Source: Rhexocercosporidium sp. MPI-PUGE-AT-0058 (lineage: Eukaryota > Ascomycota > Leotiomycetes > Helotiales). Taken from it: a DNA stretch of 64,000 bases. The translations under genes were made by a program, and so were the position numbers. Where the stretch lies: assembly GCA_020746875.1 (NCBI GenBank), contig JAGTJL010000001.1:806001-870000 (forward strand). Direction: 5' to 3'. Positions 37,450 through 51,321 of this stretch are shown piece by piece (the stretch's first letter is position 1; every line of letters starts with the position of its first letter). Under the pieces are notes generated by a model, which ran no database searches, was not told the origin of the DNA, and saw nothing but the letters and a program-made list of their open reading frames with translations.

Positions 37450-40400
37450 AATCTTATTAATAAAATTATTTTAATTAATTTGCTAGAAAAGTGCTTCGTA
37501 AAGGAACTTCATCGAGTTCGTAAAGAGAATAATAACCTTTCTTATTATTTACTTTCGATACTCGGAACGGTCCTAGCTACTAATAATTAAGCTTATTATT
37601 TACCGAGAGATCGATTGCATGCTTTATATTATACGTTAAAATTAAATTTCCTTCTCGAATCAGTATGTTTTTTATATTTTTCGTTTTATTTTAAAATACT
37701 TTGCTTACTTTTTTATATTATTTCTTCTATAAGATAATTTCTTAGATATTCTTATTACGTAATTTTAGCTATTAATACTTTATTATTAAGAAATCTTTTC
37801 TCGTTTTAATTTATCCGTAATTAAATATTCTTTAAACCGGGAATTTATTTTTAAAAAGTAATATAAATTCTTGTTTATATAATAAAAAAAATAATATTAC
37901 TTTTATTAATTAATAAATAAACGTCCGTAAAGCGAATAAAATATGCGAGAATTTTCGTATTTAATAATAAAAGCCTTTTCTTATTACTTTAAAGAAGCTA
38001 TTTAGAATATCTCGATGAGCTCTTTCTGCTATTCCGTTGCCTTTAAAGTTATATACCGAAATTTAAATCTTTTTAATATTATATTTAATTATAAAAGCAT
38101 AAATAATTCTTTTATTTTCCGATTTTTTATTAATAATTAATCTTTTAAATAATTTATAATAATAAATAAAATCTTTTTAAAAGAACTTTATTATTTCTTT
38201 TGCCGTAACTGAGCTTAAGGCTTTTCTTTTAATTTATCTTAATAAATCCTCTTTTATAAGAATAAAGTATTTTTTTTTATTATTTATAATTAGAACTCGT
38301 GCGATATTTAGGCTTACTTTTTTAAATATTTTTATAAATTATATAAAATATAAAGGATTTTCTTTTCTTTTTGCTTTTTATTTTTAATAGCTTACGTAAT
38401 TCTTGTAGAAAACCTTATAATCTTTAAATGAATTTTATTAAAAAAAATATTTAATAAAGCGATAATATATTATTTTTCCTTTTCGATATCCGCTTTTTTT
38501 ATAATACTTAAAGATGACTTAATGCCGCCTGGCTTTATTATTAATTATAAGCTTTATTAAATATATATTATTAATTCTTTTATATAAATTATAATTGCGA
38601 ACGAGATATTAGAGAGCTTTATTCTTAAAGCGTTTGAAATTATTTAGTTTAATTATAATTAGGCGCTTAAAGCTTATTAAGAAGCGGGCGATTTCTTTTG
38701 AATCGTTAGAATAAGTATCGTTAAGAATTCGCTCTTAGGAATTATAGTCCGGGCTTATTAGTCGCTTTATTAATGTTTTAAATATTATAATTACTCTTAA
38801 TTTAATTATAATTCATTCGTTAATATCTTACTTTCGTTATTTTATAATATTTAAAAAATATTTTCTTTTTTATTTAAATAATCTATCCGCCGCCGTATTT
38901 TTATTTTTAGGGATATATTTGACCTTAAAATCTATTAAACGTATTTAAGTAATTTAATTTATTAATAACGCTCTAAGTAAATCGCTTATTATATTATTAA
39001 GTTGTTTTATAAGAACTTTAGTATCGGTTTTAAGAATAAAATATATCCCGTAAAGCTTATTTCGCATTTTCTTTATTACTTTAAGAGCCTCTCGGCATTC
39101 CTTTTTTATAATATTATATTAGCTTTCGGCTTTCGTTTATAATTTACTCTCGAATCGCGTAAGGTGCTTTTTTTTATTTTTATTTAATTATTGAAGGATC
39201 GCTCTTTAGCTTATCTTACTAGTATCCGTTATCAGGATAATCTTACCTTTTTTGGGCCTGTAATTAATTTTAATTAAGGCAAGTGTATTAAAAAGCGCGT
39301 TTTTTAAGAATTATATAGCTTTTTTTTAAGGTTTTAATTAAACGAATTTAATTCTTTTTTTTATTATAGCGTAAATCGGTGCCGTAATAATAAAGAAGTT
39401 TTTAATTTAAAGGTAATAATATATTATAATTTTAATAAACGCTCTTATTTTAGTTACGTTTTTATATTACTTTTATTTATAAATTTTCAAAATTTTCAAT
39501 ATCTTTAAATATCGTCTTTTATTATTTATGACGTATCTTATAATTTTTAATTTAAGTAAGTAATATTAAGACTTTAATCTAATAGTCGCCTTTATTCTTT
39601 TAAAGCGTATTAATACCTTATTTAAGTTTTAAATATATTTTATAATAAATCTCCGGATTTTTAATAATACTTCTTTATTATTATAAAATAACGTAGAATT
39701 TTTAATTCTTATATTATTTATATAAGATAGAATTATATAAGGAATATAATCTAAAAGAATTTTATAAATTACTTATATAAATTAAGTAATTAAGTTAATT
39801 ATTCCTTAAGAAAGTCTCGTTATCTTAAGTAAGCTAATTAAAGTATAAATCGTTATCATATTTTTTAATCGAGCGTGTAATAAGAATTAATCATACTCTG
39901 AGAAGAGATCTATTAGTAATATTATAGTTAATTTAATAAATTCGGTTAAGAATTAATTAATATTTAATAAAATATTTATATCTCGTACCATAACTCTATT
40001 TATTTTTACTACGGCCGTAATAAGTCGATATAATTTTTTTTCTTTTTTAATTATAAAAAACCATTTATTTTTATATAATTTATAATATTATTTTAAGATT
40101 TCTTATTTTAACTTTTCTTTTAATATTAAAATAACCTTATTTTATAGAGCTTTTAATATAAAAAAAGACTTTTCTTATTACGCTTTATGCGGTATTATTT
40201 TAATTTTTAAAAGTAATAAAACTTTTTTTTTAATTCTTTTTAAGTAAGTTTAGTCGAAAGCTAGTGCCGCTTCTCGATTTAAAAGCGTTTTATAAAAGAG
40301 TTTTCGTTTTTATTTTGAGATTTGTTTTTTAATAATTAATTATTTAAACCGTTCTTTTATTAATTTATTTTTTATTATTACCTTAAAGAATCTTTTAATA

Positions 40401-43400
40401 ATAAAATTATTAAATTTGTCTCTCGAGCGGGGTGGCTTTACTTTTTCGTTTTCCTCGAATTAATTATTAATTCTTTTAAGTATATTCTTATTTATCTTCC
40501 TTAAATTAATTAATTTTACTTTATCGGCTTTTTTTTTATATAATATATTAATCTTTACCGATTCTAACGATAAGGCTTTAAGTAAGTAATTATCGAATAT
40601 AAAGAAAAAGTCTTTTTTATTTTTATTTAATTAAAATGCGAAAATCTTTAGTTTTAGTTAATATTTAATTCTTAATTTAAAATTAAGAGTCTTATATTTT
40701 TTTCCTTTTATCTTTACTTCTTTTAATAATAACCGAAGATCTGAAACGCTTATAAAATCTCTTAAAATCCCACTTTTAATTAATAATCTCGAATTATTAA
40801 TAAAGTCCTTTAAATCTAAATTATTTAGATTTTTTTAAAAACTAATATTTTCTTTAGTACGTATATTAATTAAACGTTTTCTGTTTTGTCTTTATATTCC
40901 GCTTTATCCTTAGTAATTATAACTCTTTTAGTTGCTGTTTTTTTTATATTTAAAAAGATTACTTATATAATTCTATTCTTAAGGTAATCGAAACTCATAC
41001 GACTTTTTAAAATAAATAATATATTTAATAAGATATTATAGCTTACGTTATTAATAATTATGAAATCGGTGTAGTTTTTAATCTTTTTAATATTTATTAT
41101 TATATTCTGAATATAACTTATAAATATGAATTTGTTTTCAGTAATAATAATAAACGTTAGAGTTTTATAATTTAAAATTAAGAGTCTTATTTTCTTTATT
41201 ACAGTTTGATTTATTATATTAATTTCTACTTTACAGTCGATTATAGCCTTGCTTTTGATTCGTTTTACTACCGTGACTTATAATTTCGGTGTTTATATAG
41301 CCATTTCTGGGCAATTACGAATAATTTCAGTTTATTTAGCGATTATATTAATTAAAACTTCTCCTTTTTTAAAAGACTTTTTAAATAATTCCGCGAGATT
41401 AATTATCTTAATAAAAAGCTTATTTAATTCTGAATTTAATTAAAACGCTTTTTCGCTATTTATAAGTATAATCTTAACCTCGTATCTTTCTTTAGTAAAA
41501 ACGATTAGGATTTAGCGGTTTATTATCCAATCTTAGCGCGATTATAATTTATATAAATCTCTTAATTTAAAGTTTAAGTTTTAATTTATTATATTCTTTA
41601 TTACTTATTTTTAAGCTACGACCGAAGTATATTAATTTATTTATTTTTATTTTTTTAAAATTTTAGCTAATTTTTTTCTTTTAATTAAGCGTTTAGTTAT
41701 AATTTTAACTTTAAAGTTAATAAGATTATCTTTTATTTTATTATTTTCGTTAATTTTATTAATTCTTTTTAATTCTTTATTTATTTTGTCTAAAAGTATT
41801 TTATAATCCCGTTCTCTTATTAAAAGTATAAAACGTGGTTTTCTTATACCCGTTAGTTTTTTTCTAGCTCCGGCCGTATTAATAAATACTAAGAGGCCTT
41901 CGAGATTAACTTACTTTTTTTTTTATATAATATTTATATTAAGAGGATTATTTAATTAATTCTTTAAAGCCAAATCTACCTCTTCCGGTCGTTTTTTAAT
42001 AATATAAACTAAGCGGTTAGATTTGCGTGCCTTTAAGTTCTTATTATATTTTATATTATTAGTTTTTTATTAAATCGCTACGACTTAGGATTGTCTTAAC
42101 TTTTTCTGAGCTAATTAAGCATCTTCTCGGTATAGTCCGATATAAATTTTCTTATATTTATTAATATAATAAACGTTATTATTAATAAAGTAATAAAAGA
42201 AAAAATATTAATTTCTAAACTTATATAATAAGCTTTTGAATTAATTATTATAAAAGTTATATATTTTATTCCCGTACTTTATTATATTAATATTAACGCT
42301 TCCGCTTAAATCTATTATTCCGCTTTTATTATCTTATTAAAAATACCCGGGACTAGTGAACTTATATTAAGTGTATTAAGGTAAGATCCGATTCTTAAGA
42401 CTAAACTTTAAAACGTGAGCTTTTATATTCAAAAGTTAATTTAATTTAAAATAAATAAGGTTTATTTTTAAGTTAATTATTTTTATAATTAAGGCTTTTA
42501 TTTTATCGATATTTACTTTAGCTTTCTCTAAGAAAAGCAACGTAATAAGTGCCTTTTTTACTATTTCAGTAATTATTAAAGGTTAAATATATTCTTTTAT
42601 TAAGTCTTAAATTTCTTTTATATACGACGTTATTAATTATTTCTCTTATTAAAAAGCTTTTATTATTTACTTACTTTTAATTATCTTAAGAACGTATTTT
42701 ATAAATTCGAGATACTTTTTTTTATAAAATTCTAATTTAGAGTTATCGATCTTGAATTATTTAATAATTTTATTTTAAAAAAAAGCCGGTAATCTTAAAA
42801 AAAAGAGTTTATTTTAGTCGACTTTATTAAAGATTTTCCGATATATAAAAGCCTTTAAGACTTGAGAATAAAGTCGGCAATAGCCTTTAAGATTTATAAT
42901 AATACGTTAAATTATAATGAATTTTTAAAAAAAGTTTATAGATTTTCGGATTTATTATTAATTATACTTTTTAAATTCCGATTTTAATACTTTTATTAGC
43001 GCTTCTTATCTTTTTTTATTCTTTTATTCCGAGAGAGTTTTAATAATATCCTGTCGGAGGTTATTATAATATTAAAGCAAACGAATAATTTAATTATTCT
43101 TTAATATTTTATAATTTATATTAATCTTTATATATTATTTTAGAAAATCCGAAATGTTTACTCTCGAGAAGAGAAGTATGCTTATTAACCCAAGGAAGGA
43201 CATAATCTTTTAAAAGAAATAATTAATATTATTAATAGTTATATCTCGTAAGTTCCTTTTAATTCTTAATATAATTTCCGAGTTTTCGAGACTTAAGTTT
43301 AAGGGTTTTATAAAACTACTGACTAAAGTATTTAACGAGTCTGAGAAGGATAAGGGTAATCGAGTTTAAAAGGTTTCTGGCTTTGCTTTAATATTTGATT

Positions 43401-44045
43401 TAATTTAATCAGAGTTCGGGAACTTAAGAAATTCCGTGAATAATAAAAATATATATTAATTATTTTTATTATTAAATATTAATAATATTTATAAGTTTTT
43501 ATTCTTTATTGACTTTTAATCCCGACTTATTAATTTTAGTTTAGTAAATTTACTAATCCTTCGGTTAATTTTAATTAACGTATATTTAGTTTATTTTAAT
43601 AGGGTATTATAAATTAAAATTAATATTAATAAGAACTTTAAAACTAAGAGTTCGGATTACTTAGCGATTTCAGTTTAAGTTAAGGCTTATTCTTTATATT
43701 CCGAATTATTAGAAGACGCTTTAATTTAAAATATAAGGCTAATAATATTTCTCTTAATTCTCTTATTTATAATTTGTAATTTCCGGCGTTTTTTTAAGGA
43801 ATTAAGTTCGGCCGTTTAAGCTTTATTAGCAAGTTGCCGAGATAAGCTATTTTAATTTAAGTTTAATTCTTATATTATCGTTAATCGTCGGGTCTTTCTA
43901 GAGGAAAAAGAAGGCGCTTAATTTAAGAAGCGGAAAATTATAGATTTCTAGTTTTAATAAATAGTTTTAATTGCGAATCGAGATGCTTTTATATAAGTCG
44001 TATAAAGACGAATCCGTACGATTTTCTTCTTACGTAAGTTATTAA
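37450..44045 (-). pseudogene. Gypsy-3 gag-pro-pol, RIP-degraded
   Basis: Minus strand, high to low coordinates. A retropepsin-like site (A-I-I-D-C-K-V-E-I-N near 41220-41250) has the active-site Gly mutated. A second protease segment, where the family has an I-L-L-G-x-P motif, lies near 41040. RT blocks are YRLITAVVKINRVMVRDIN near 39975-40040 and LIDLFSEYD near 39893-39920. RNase H includes ILITDTSKI near 39215-39245 and KKECREALKVIKKMRNKLYG near 39080. Integrase includes GNGIAERAHRDILNSF near 37990-38043, then a C-terminal L-G-P-F-R-V module near 37560. Gag should occupy about 44.0-41.6 kb but no domain is readable. Trp and Gln positions are often TAA/TAG. Confidence 0.82.
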
Positions 44046-44262
44046 TATAAAAGCTATAATAAATAAAGAAAAAAGCACGGCGCAAGATATTAAATAAGGA
44101 GCTTAATAACTTTAAGGGGTTAAGATTTAAGGTAGAAAAGTATTTAATTCTTTTAATTTTATATAAGGGAAAGGCCTTTTATATAAACTTTTAAAAGTTA
44201 TATGCTTCGTTCCTTAAATAACGCCTTAGGCATTATTTCCTGGCTAAAATCGCCACTTTACA
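44046..44262 (-). repeat. Gypsy-3 5' LTR
   Basis: 217 bp, ends CTTTACA followed by GTAT; its left end reads TATAAAAG for TGTAAAGG. Confidence 0.92.
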
Positions 44263-44266
44263 GTAT

Positions 44267-46691
44267 TTAAGTATAAAGAGCCAAAAATAATTACTTTAAT
44301 ATTTTAAATAATTAAACAAATCCTAAGTAATTCTTTAAAATAATTTAAAGGATTTCCTTTTTAATAAACGTTTAAAAATTACTTAAATAATATAAGTTAA
44401 AGTATATTACTCGTATTTAATCTTTTTTATTATTTTAGTAATCTTAATATTTTTTGCCGTGTTTATTAATTTCTTTAAAACATTTACGCTTAAATAATTT
44501 ACTTATAAATATTAAACACGCTCCGAGTCTATTTTAAAGTATTTATAATCTTTAAATAATTTATATAACTTATTTACTTTTTTAAAAAGCGTTAAAAATA
44601 TTATAATTCTTGTAGCGCTTAAGAGTATATTACGAGTACTTAAAGAATAAATTAAACGTAGCTTATATTTAAAGAAAACGAGGTTTTATTTACGCTTTAA
44701 TTATTATATTATATAATATTTACTAATTAATAAGCCTTCCTCGTTCTATTTCAAAATATAATTTATATTATAAAACCAAAGACCGATCTTATAAAAACAA
44801 GCTTTAAAAATAATATTAATATAAAAGTTTTTTATAATTATAACGTCGTAAAGCATAAGATTAAATAATTCTCTATTCGGACCTTTAAACATTCCTTTTA
44901 TAACTCGAGTTCCGCGCTTAATAATAAGTAATTAAAAGCTTTTATATTTAATTAAATCCTTAAGAATAGATTTTACAAAAGATCTTTTTATTAATATTAA
45001 ATAATCGTTAACTAAATTAATTACTTTATAATTATTTAATAAAGTAGAATTTAATAAAAGATAAAGTAAATTCTAAAAGAAATATATACTCGCAGCTAAA
45101 TACTCGGCTAAATTAAGTAAGAATACCGAGTGCGCGTAAGTCCCGCTTATTCTTCTTTTATTTAATAAATTTCCGGGAAAAGTAAACTTTCTTTTATTTA
45201 ATTTATTAAATCTTTATTTATTTAATTTTATTAAAAAATCTTTTATTAATTAAAAGAAAAGCTTATTTAAACTTATTTACTCGCGGAGAGCTTTTTACTA
45301 TAGCGTAGTAAACCGCTACTAGATCTTATTATAATATTAATTATTCATTTTTAAATTTAAATAAATTATTTTATTTTAATATTTAATAAATACTTTTTTA
45401 TAAATTATTATTTAAAAACGAGTATAGTTTAAAGGAAATTAATAATAAGTTTTGTCTTTTAAATATAAATATGCCTTTTTTATAAGTTTTCCTTTTGTTT
45501 TAAATTAGTTTAATCTTTAGTTATATAAATCAAAAGCTTTTAAGTCGGGTATTTTATTATTATTAAAGCGTGAATTAAAAGTAAAGAAATAATTATACCT
45601 TGATTTTCTATTTATAAGCTATTAATACTAGTAATCGACTTAATTAAAATAAAATAGCCGTGCGAGCTATTTTAAGGAATATTTAGAAGGTATCCCGAAC
45701 TCGTCGGCTTCCTTTGTCTTAAGAAAGTACTTTTAAGCTTATAAGTTATTAAAATTATTAATTACAATTAAGAAAAGGTTAATACTAAGAGTGTCGAGCA
45801 CTTCCGGCATATAATATAAGTTCTTTTTACGGATTAACTCTTAGTATTATATAATTTAAACTTTTAGGTTTTAGACGTTTTTTATATTTAAAGATTATAA
45901 GTAATCTTAGCGGATTATTATTTAAATCGTTATATTCGTTTAATATAAAACTGTCTTAAGCGTACGAACCAGTACTTAAATATTAGTTCTTTTCTTAGCG
46001 ACGAACTATATAGCCGTTATATTAAAGAATTAGCGGCTTATTATTTTCTTAATCTATTCGTAGAGCTTAAAGTATACTATAGTTCGTGATTGTTATATTA
46101 CGTACTTTATAATATGCGTTTTAACTTCGGCCTCGGCTTTCTTTTGATAAGATTCTGCGATTATCTTAATAAGCTCGTGCGGTCGAATAAGAAAAAGAAT
46201 AATAAAAGCGTTAAAGCTTATAATTATTTAATCCGAGGAAGACGTAGCTATTGCGTGATAATCGAGCGCCTATTTCTGGAGTTATTCGTTATACTCGTTT
46301 GTCTTTATTATATAATTTAATTCAGCGAAATCATTCTTTTATTAAGCGATTTACTCGGCGATTTATAAATTTTTATTAATGATTTTAATTAATATTTTTA
46401 TATTTAAAGTATTTAAGTTAATAAAAAGCCAGAATCCGAGTATTTAAACGCTAAGAGTTAAATAATTCATTTATAACGGGAAGTCTTTAAGCTTTAAGTA
46501 TATAATATTTACGTTAAGACCGTTAAGACTGTCGTACGATAACATCTCGATAATCGCGCTAAAAGGTGCGTTAAAGTTTAAGCGTAAGGAAAAGAAATAA
46601 AGATTGTAAAGTTAAAATTAAATAAGCTTAATTAAAGCTCGAAATCTATATATACTAAAAGTAACTTATAAAGACAGATATAGCTCTTAAT
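44267..46691 (-). pseudogene. Copia-2 outer copy, right block (gag and 5' pol)
   Basis: Collinear with about 25396-27820 of the inner copy, ending at the 5' LTR. It encodes the N-terminal half of the minus-strand polyprotein, too damaged to assign domains. Short plus-strand frames here, such as 46090-46320, are shadows. Confidence 0.7.
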
Positions 46692-46880
46692 TATTATATA
46701 AAAGTAAAATAAGCTTTTCGTAATTTAAGAGCTTTACGATTAACGTAAAGAGCAAGGGTTTAAAAGATTTATTAAAATAAGCGTTACCCTTTATAAAAAA
46801 GGACTGTAACCCGAGTATATATACACGTGAGTGCTTACGAGAGCATACACATGACCAGTAGACTGCGCTAAGGCGCGACA
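46692..46880 (-). repeat. Copia-2 outer copy, right (5') LTR
   Basis: 189 bp, ends GGCGCGACA, followed by the GAGGA duplication at 46881-46885. Confidence 0.92.
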
Positions 46881-46885
46881 GAGGA

Positions 46886-49800
46886 TTTAAAAGGCTAGAG
46901 ATCAGTCTGAATTACAATTAATATACCTTAAACGTTTCGAATAGTAATTCCCTATTATTTGAACCTTATATAAATAATATATAAGTAGTTATATTATTAA
47001 AACATAATTCCAGGATCCGAGATCCTGGTTTCAGGCTGGGCACGATCTTATTAAGAGATGAGTTTTTAGCCTGAGGTTTTAAGGCAATAATAAATCTAGC
47101 CACAAAAGTTAAGATTTAAGTATATAAAAACAGTAATTAATCGTTCGATTAATTTAGAAATTTTAAGCTTTAAGAAAAGACTAGTATAGCGTAAGCCTAG
47201 CGTACAAATCTGATTTTAAGGATTACATTAGTAATTTTTTTCATTAATTTAAAGGACTTTTTCACATCTTTAGGAGTATAATTAAATGTTATTAATTTTA
47301 ACTTGAGGGTATAGCGACAAATAAGTCCGAGCTTAGGCTAAACAGAGTCAAAACCGGAAAAAAAAATAAAAGAAAAAAACTAAAGGGAGATAGTTTTATA
47401 ATATTAATATAAGTGTTAAAACGAGCGTCTTGCTTTAGGTTGTAAGTCTGGGGAGCGCATTATAAAGCTTTTGACTATATATACGGCGCTAATAACTCCA
47501 TTTATTCGAGGATGACATTTCCCAGGTCCGCTACGAGCGCCAGATATACTACCGGGAGTCCCGGCCACTGATTACCTAGGTGCATTAGGGTGGCAAGACG
47601 GAGCAGAATGTGTAAGTAATATTAAAACTCTTTAGACCTTTATTAACTTAAATAATATTAAATTTATGTTTTAAAATATTTTAAATAAGTTATAAAAATA
47701 TAATATTAATTTAATTGTTTGGCCGATGTTCTTAATTGATTAGCTGGACGAGCCTATCTTGACTTATTACAGCGTAACTTATATTTATATTATTTCTTTT
47801 GCCTAACGTTTTAATATCCTTTTAAAGCTTATATGAACTTAATCCTATTATACTAGATCTTAAGTAAATTAAGTATTATTCCTCGGGAAGTGTAATTGTA
47901 TTTAGGCTGAGTTCGAAGGGGGTGAAACCCTTTACTCGGCATTACTATTAAAAAGAGTTAATTTTACTTAACCCGAGTCCTTATTACTATCACTCTCGAT
48001 CTCCCCGTGATTAACTTCTATAATGTCATCTCTATCTTAATTAAGAGCCACATTAATCCCTTTTAAATAGACGCTCTTTAAGTACTTAATATAGAAAGCA
48101 CTATTAAGAAATAGCTATTTTGCACGCGAACAACTTAAAAATAAACAAAGAAGTGTTAACGGCCCGTAATATTAGGCATAATGTTGATTACGATTCCTTT
48201 TTCGAGTAAATAAGTGTTTTCAGAGTAGACAGCTACTTATTAAATAGAGTTATTGCGTTTGTGGGCTATTATTTTCAGGGCGTAGTAAAAAATAAATATT
48301 GTCTTACTGGCATTATGATTATAATTTAGAGCTAGAGCTAGAGCTTTCTTTTAACGCCTTTAAACTCTAAACTGCGCGTCGGCGTCTGTGATTTTATATA
48401 TAGTCTTAAAGCTCCTTCTTAGTGCCGAAAATGACTTTTTCATCCTTATAAAAACGTTTAAGATAATATTATTAATAATAAAGTAAATACTAATTAAGGG
48501 CTTTTTGGTTCGGAAAGCTTTTTTGCGCTTATAGCCAGGAAATAAGTAAAATAAAATATACTTTAGAATATGCGATTTAAGTGTTGCTTCGCTTGTGAAG
48601 AGGTATCAGTGGCGTGAACAGTCGGCATGTGGACATTAAAAGTAAATACAGACTTTAAACATCTCGCGTAATACAATAAGGAGTGAGAGCCTCTATTCTT
48701 ACTCTTAACTCGACTAATAAAGTAAATCTCCTAATTTAGCGCGCTATATAAGAAGAACGAATTTATTTCTAGTTAACTCACACAGTTAATCCTCGATGCC
48801 TATAATAACTACTCTCCGTTTCGTCTTTATATATTCAGCTCAGGCCTTATCCGTTTCGTTCTTACAGAGTCGAGCTAACTCGACATCCATTCGACTCTTC
48901 GCTGCTTTAATGTCTTTCTTATTTGCGTTTGTGACTTTTAATTACTTTTATTTTTGTCGAAGGGCAAAATATGTAGGGCTCTTTCTTAATTATTAGTGTA
49001 ATTCCGTGCCGCGCAGATTTACTAGCGCCTTAGCAAAGCGTTAGGCTTTTATGCCCTATAGGGTTTCCGTATGAGTCGTTGTGTTTAATATAGTCCTTTT
49101 AAATAACGAGCTTTAAAAGTCGATATTTAAATGTTTATTAAGGTAAAACTATTACGTAATCTTTAAGCGTTTGTGCCTAAGAACGAGACCTATTACTCTT
49201 AGAAAAACAGTTTCTTTATATAGATTAATTTTGTGTTTAAGTGCCTACGCGATAGTAGTTAACTTATTATTTAATATATTTACGGCCTATTGTTTAATGC
49301 TGTAAGACGAGGCAAGAGCCTTATATTCAACTCAATAAACGACCGCCTTAAACATTATATTATAAGCATTATAGGACTAAGGCTCTTTATTAAGCGGAGA
49401 AAAGGACATAGTAATATATTAAGTTTTAGTCGTTAAGCGTGGGGGGTAGGTGATCGGTGATCGGTAATTAGCGGTAGATATGGCGGTTAATAATAAAGAT
49501 AAAAGAAGTAAAAGTCACGTCTAAAGAGGTGAATTGCTAATTTACTAATAGCTAAACATTGCAGAACCCGTATATAATATAAAAATAAATAACAAAAATA
49601 ATAAGGCAATTAGTTAATTTATTAAGTATATGCCTTCTCTTAGCGTCTTAACGATAATAATATAAAGAATTAATTCGTGATATTGAAGTTAACTAAGATT
49701 GAGATCTCGACCTTTAGCCGGCTCCACTTATCTTTCTACCCGCCCTACCCGTCATTAGACCCCTCGTAACAGTGGGATAAGCAATTGGATTCGCGTAATT

Positions 49801-50516
49801 ATCTTTCGGGAAGACAATAAAATGCGAGCCTTAGTGTCGACTTACCTCTTGTATGCCCGTGAATGCTTAATAAACGTCATATAATTAAGAGGTGTAAATA
49901 TTAAATAACAAAATACTTATTATTTTTACGTTCTTAATATAAATGGTTATTTAGTACTATTAGTTTGTTTTCTCAAGTGCTAGTAGTAAAGCGGTATATC
50001 TTAGCCGGCGACACCGTCGTTTTTATTTATGTGCTTAGGCCATAATATTTTTTTAAAATAGCTAAAAAGCTTACTTTTAAAAGCAAATTTTACCTTATAT
50101 ATATTGTACGTGTCTAGCGGATTGTCCGAAGTTCTATTATGACTTTTAGTGTCTGAGGCTCTACTCCGACCTTTATTGTCTTTAGCTGTCCTGTCCCTCG
50201 TTAAAGCTGCTATTATCCGTTTAGTCCTTTAGCGTTTATTTTTTAATAATATAAAGTTTTATATTTTAAACTCGCGGAACTTGTGGCGTTACGCCGTATT
50301 TAATATGTTATTATTAAACTCGTCTATATCCCACCGAGGGAATAGAGTTTTCGAGCCACAAAAGCTCATAGCGGCTTATAGTCCATTAATATAGTCTGGG
50401 ATATTACTAAGCTTTGAAAAGAGCTACTAAATAAGAATATACAGTGGCTAGTCTAACAATAGAATGCACCGAAGCTTATAAGCCCGTCGTATATATTATT
50501 GGCGATAAACGAGACG
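46886..50516. other. AT-rich interval without a supported gene
   Basis: Moderately AT-rich, with CpA/TpG present but reduced. A short coding-like plus segment near 47510-47575 (EDDISQVRYERQIYYRESRP, then stops) is too short to name. About 47080-47205 is a mutated copy of 53442-53620. The 66-codon frame at 48796-48996 has no supporting feature. I see nothing else. Confidence 0.5.
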
Positions 50517-51180
50517 TTAAGTTAGTATTTTATAATCGATACCACCTTCTTTAAACACCTTAATATCTGCAGCGAGACGTTGAACGGCTAGGTCATAGAC
50601 TGCTATGCCAAAAGCCGTTTCGTATGCCGTCACTTTTACTGAGCCACTAGTAAGCTTTTGAATGCGGCACTCGAGCTTTCGGCACTCCTTAATAATAGTA
50701 AACCCAGTAAATTTAAGCGCATTAATTGTCTTCCAAAGATGTTATATCTTGAAATCGCTATCGTAGAGTTCTTGAGTTATGCCATCCGGAGGGGTCTCGT
50801 ATAAGCTAGGACTGACTTCGAAAAATGCCTTTCGAAGTTTTTTACAAGCCCGCGCTCGTTGGCCCTTTTCCTAGCTTTATTAAAAAGTCTATACTCTTTC
50901 TCGAACGTGTGGCCTTTTAACTTAAGTTTATTAATAATCTGGCTTAAACGTTAGACTTTTAGGTCTTTTTCGTAAAGTTATTAACGCTAATATAATATAA
51001 GTCTTAAAAGAGCGTAAGAATCTTCCTTAAAACGTATATTAAGAACTTCCGTCTTATTATAAGGTGTCTCGCCGCGGAATTTACTTCTTACGTCGACAAG
51101 GTTATAGAGTGTTTAATAATGTCGGTTATGAGTATTATTGTCTTCTTTGCCGTAATAGCCGAAGAGTTAGTGTTAACGCG
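50517..51180 (-). pseudogene. Degraded gene remnant of unknown function
   Basis: On the minus strand one frame from about 51180 to 50790 reads as a hydrophilic protein (for example KLKGHTFEKEYRLFNKARK near 50880-50940) with several TAA/TAG. A second frame overlaps from about 50870 to 50517 (SVKVTAYETAFGIAVYDLA near 50600-50660) with one TAA. The frame change would need an indel or an intron. Codon-like structure and low stop density support past coding. I do not recognise the family; a transposase or an ordinary gene are both possible. Confidence 0.4.
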
Positions 51181-51321
51181 TTATAAGAACAATAGTTGGC
51201 CATATATTAGCACATTCTTATAGTAATATAGCTTAACTTACGGTCATTAGCTAGTGTATTCGCCACCCTTCGACAGACATTGTAGAATGTAAAACGCTGC
51301 GAGAATCCGCAGTCCCGAGCC

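Larger units (their letters stand above)
31840..44262 (-). mobile_element. Gypsy-3: 12.4-kb minus-strand Ty3/gypsy element
   Basis: 217-bp LTRs (31840-32056 and 44046-44262) start TGTAAAG and end CTTTACA (or RIP forms), giving 7-bp inverted ends. GTAT direct repeats (31836-31839 and 44263-44266) flank it. The inner copia-2 copy supplies the empty site near 25395. Minus-strand order is protease, reverse transcriptase, RNase H, integrase, then about 5.4 kb before the 3' LTR, of which about 4 kb looks coding. At 12,423 bp it is far larger than a standard 5-7 kb fungal gypsy element. All frames are RIP-broken. Confidence 0.92.
17829..46880 (-). mobile_element. Copia-2 outer copy, split by two nested retrotransposons
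   Basis: The outermost pair of 189-bp LTRs (17829-18017 and 46692-46880; TGTCGTA...GCGACA, with RIP variants) is flanked by perfect GAGGA duplications (17824-17828 and 46881-46885). Internal sequence remains in three blocks: 18018-19676, 28015-31839 and 44267-46691. Removing the inner copia-2 copy (8,333 + 5 bp) and gypsy-3 (12,423 + 4 bp) leaves about 8,287 bp, close to the inner copy's 8,333 bp. Internal blocks align with the inner copy in order. Pol is on the minus strand, so the 46692 LTR is the 5' LTR. Confidence 0.92.

Noticed and set aside
46090..46320. Plus-strand 76-codon frame
   Set aside because: Lies in the minus-strand gag/5' pol part of the outer copia-2 copy and has no ATG-based conservation with the inner copy at about 27.2-27.4 kb; a shadow frame.
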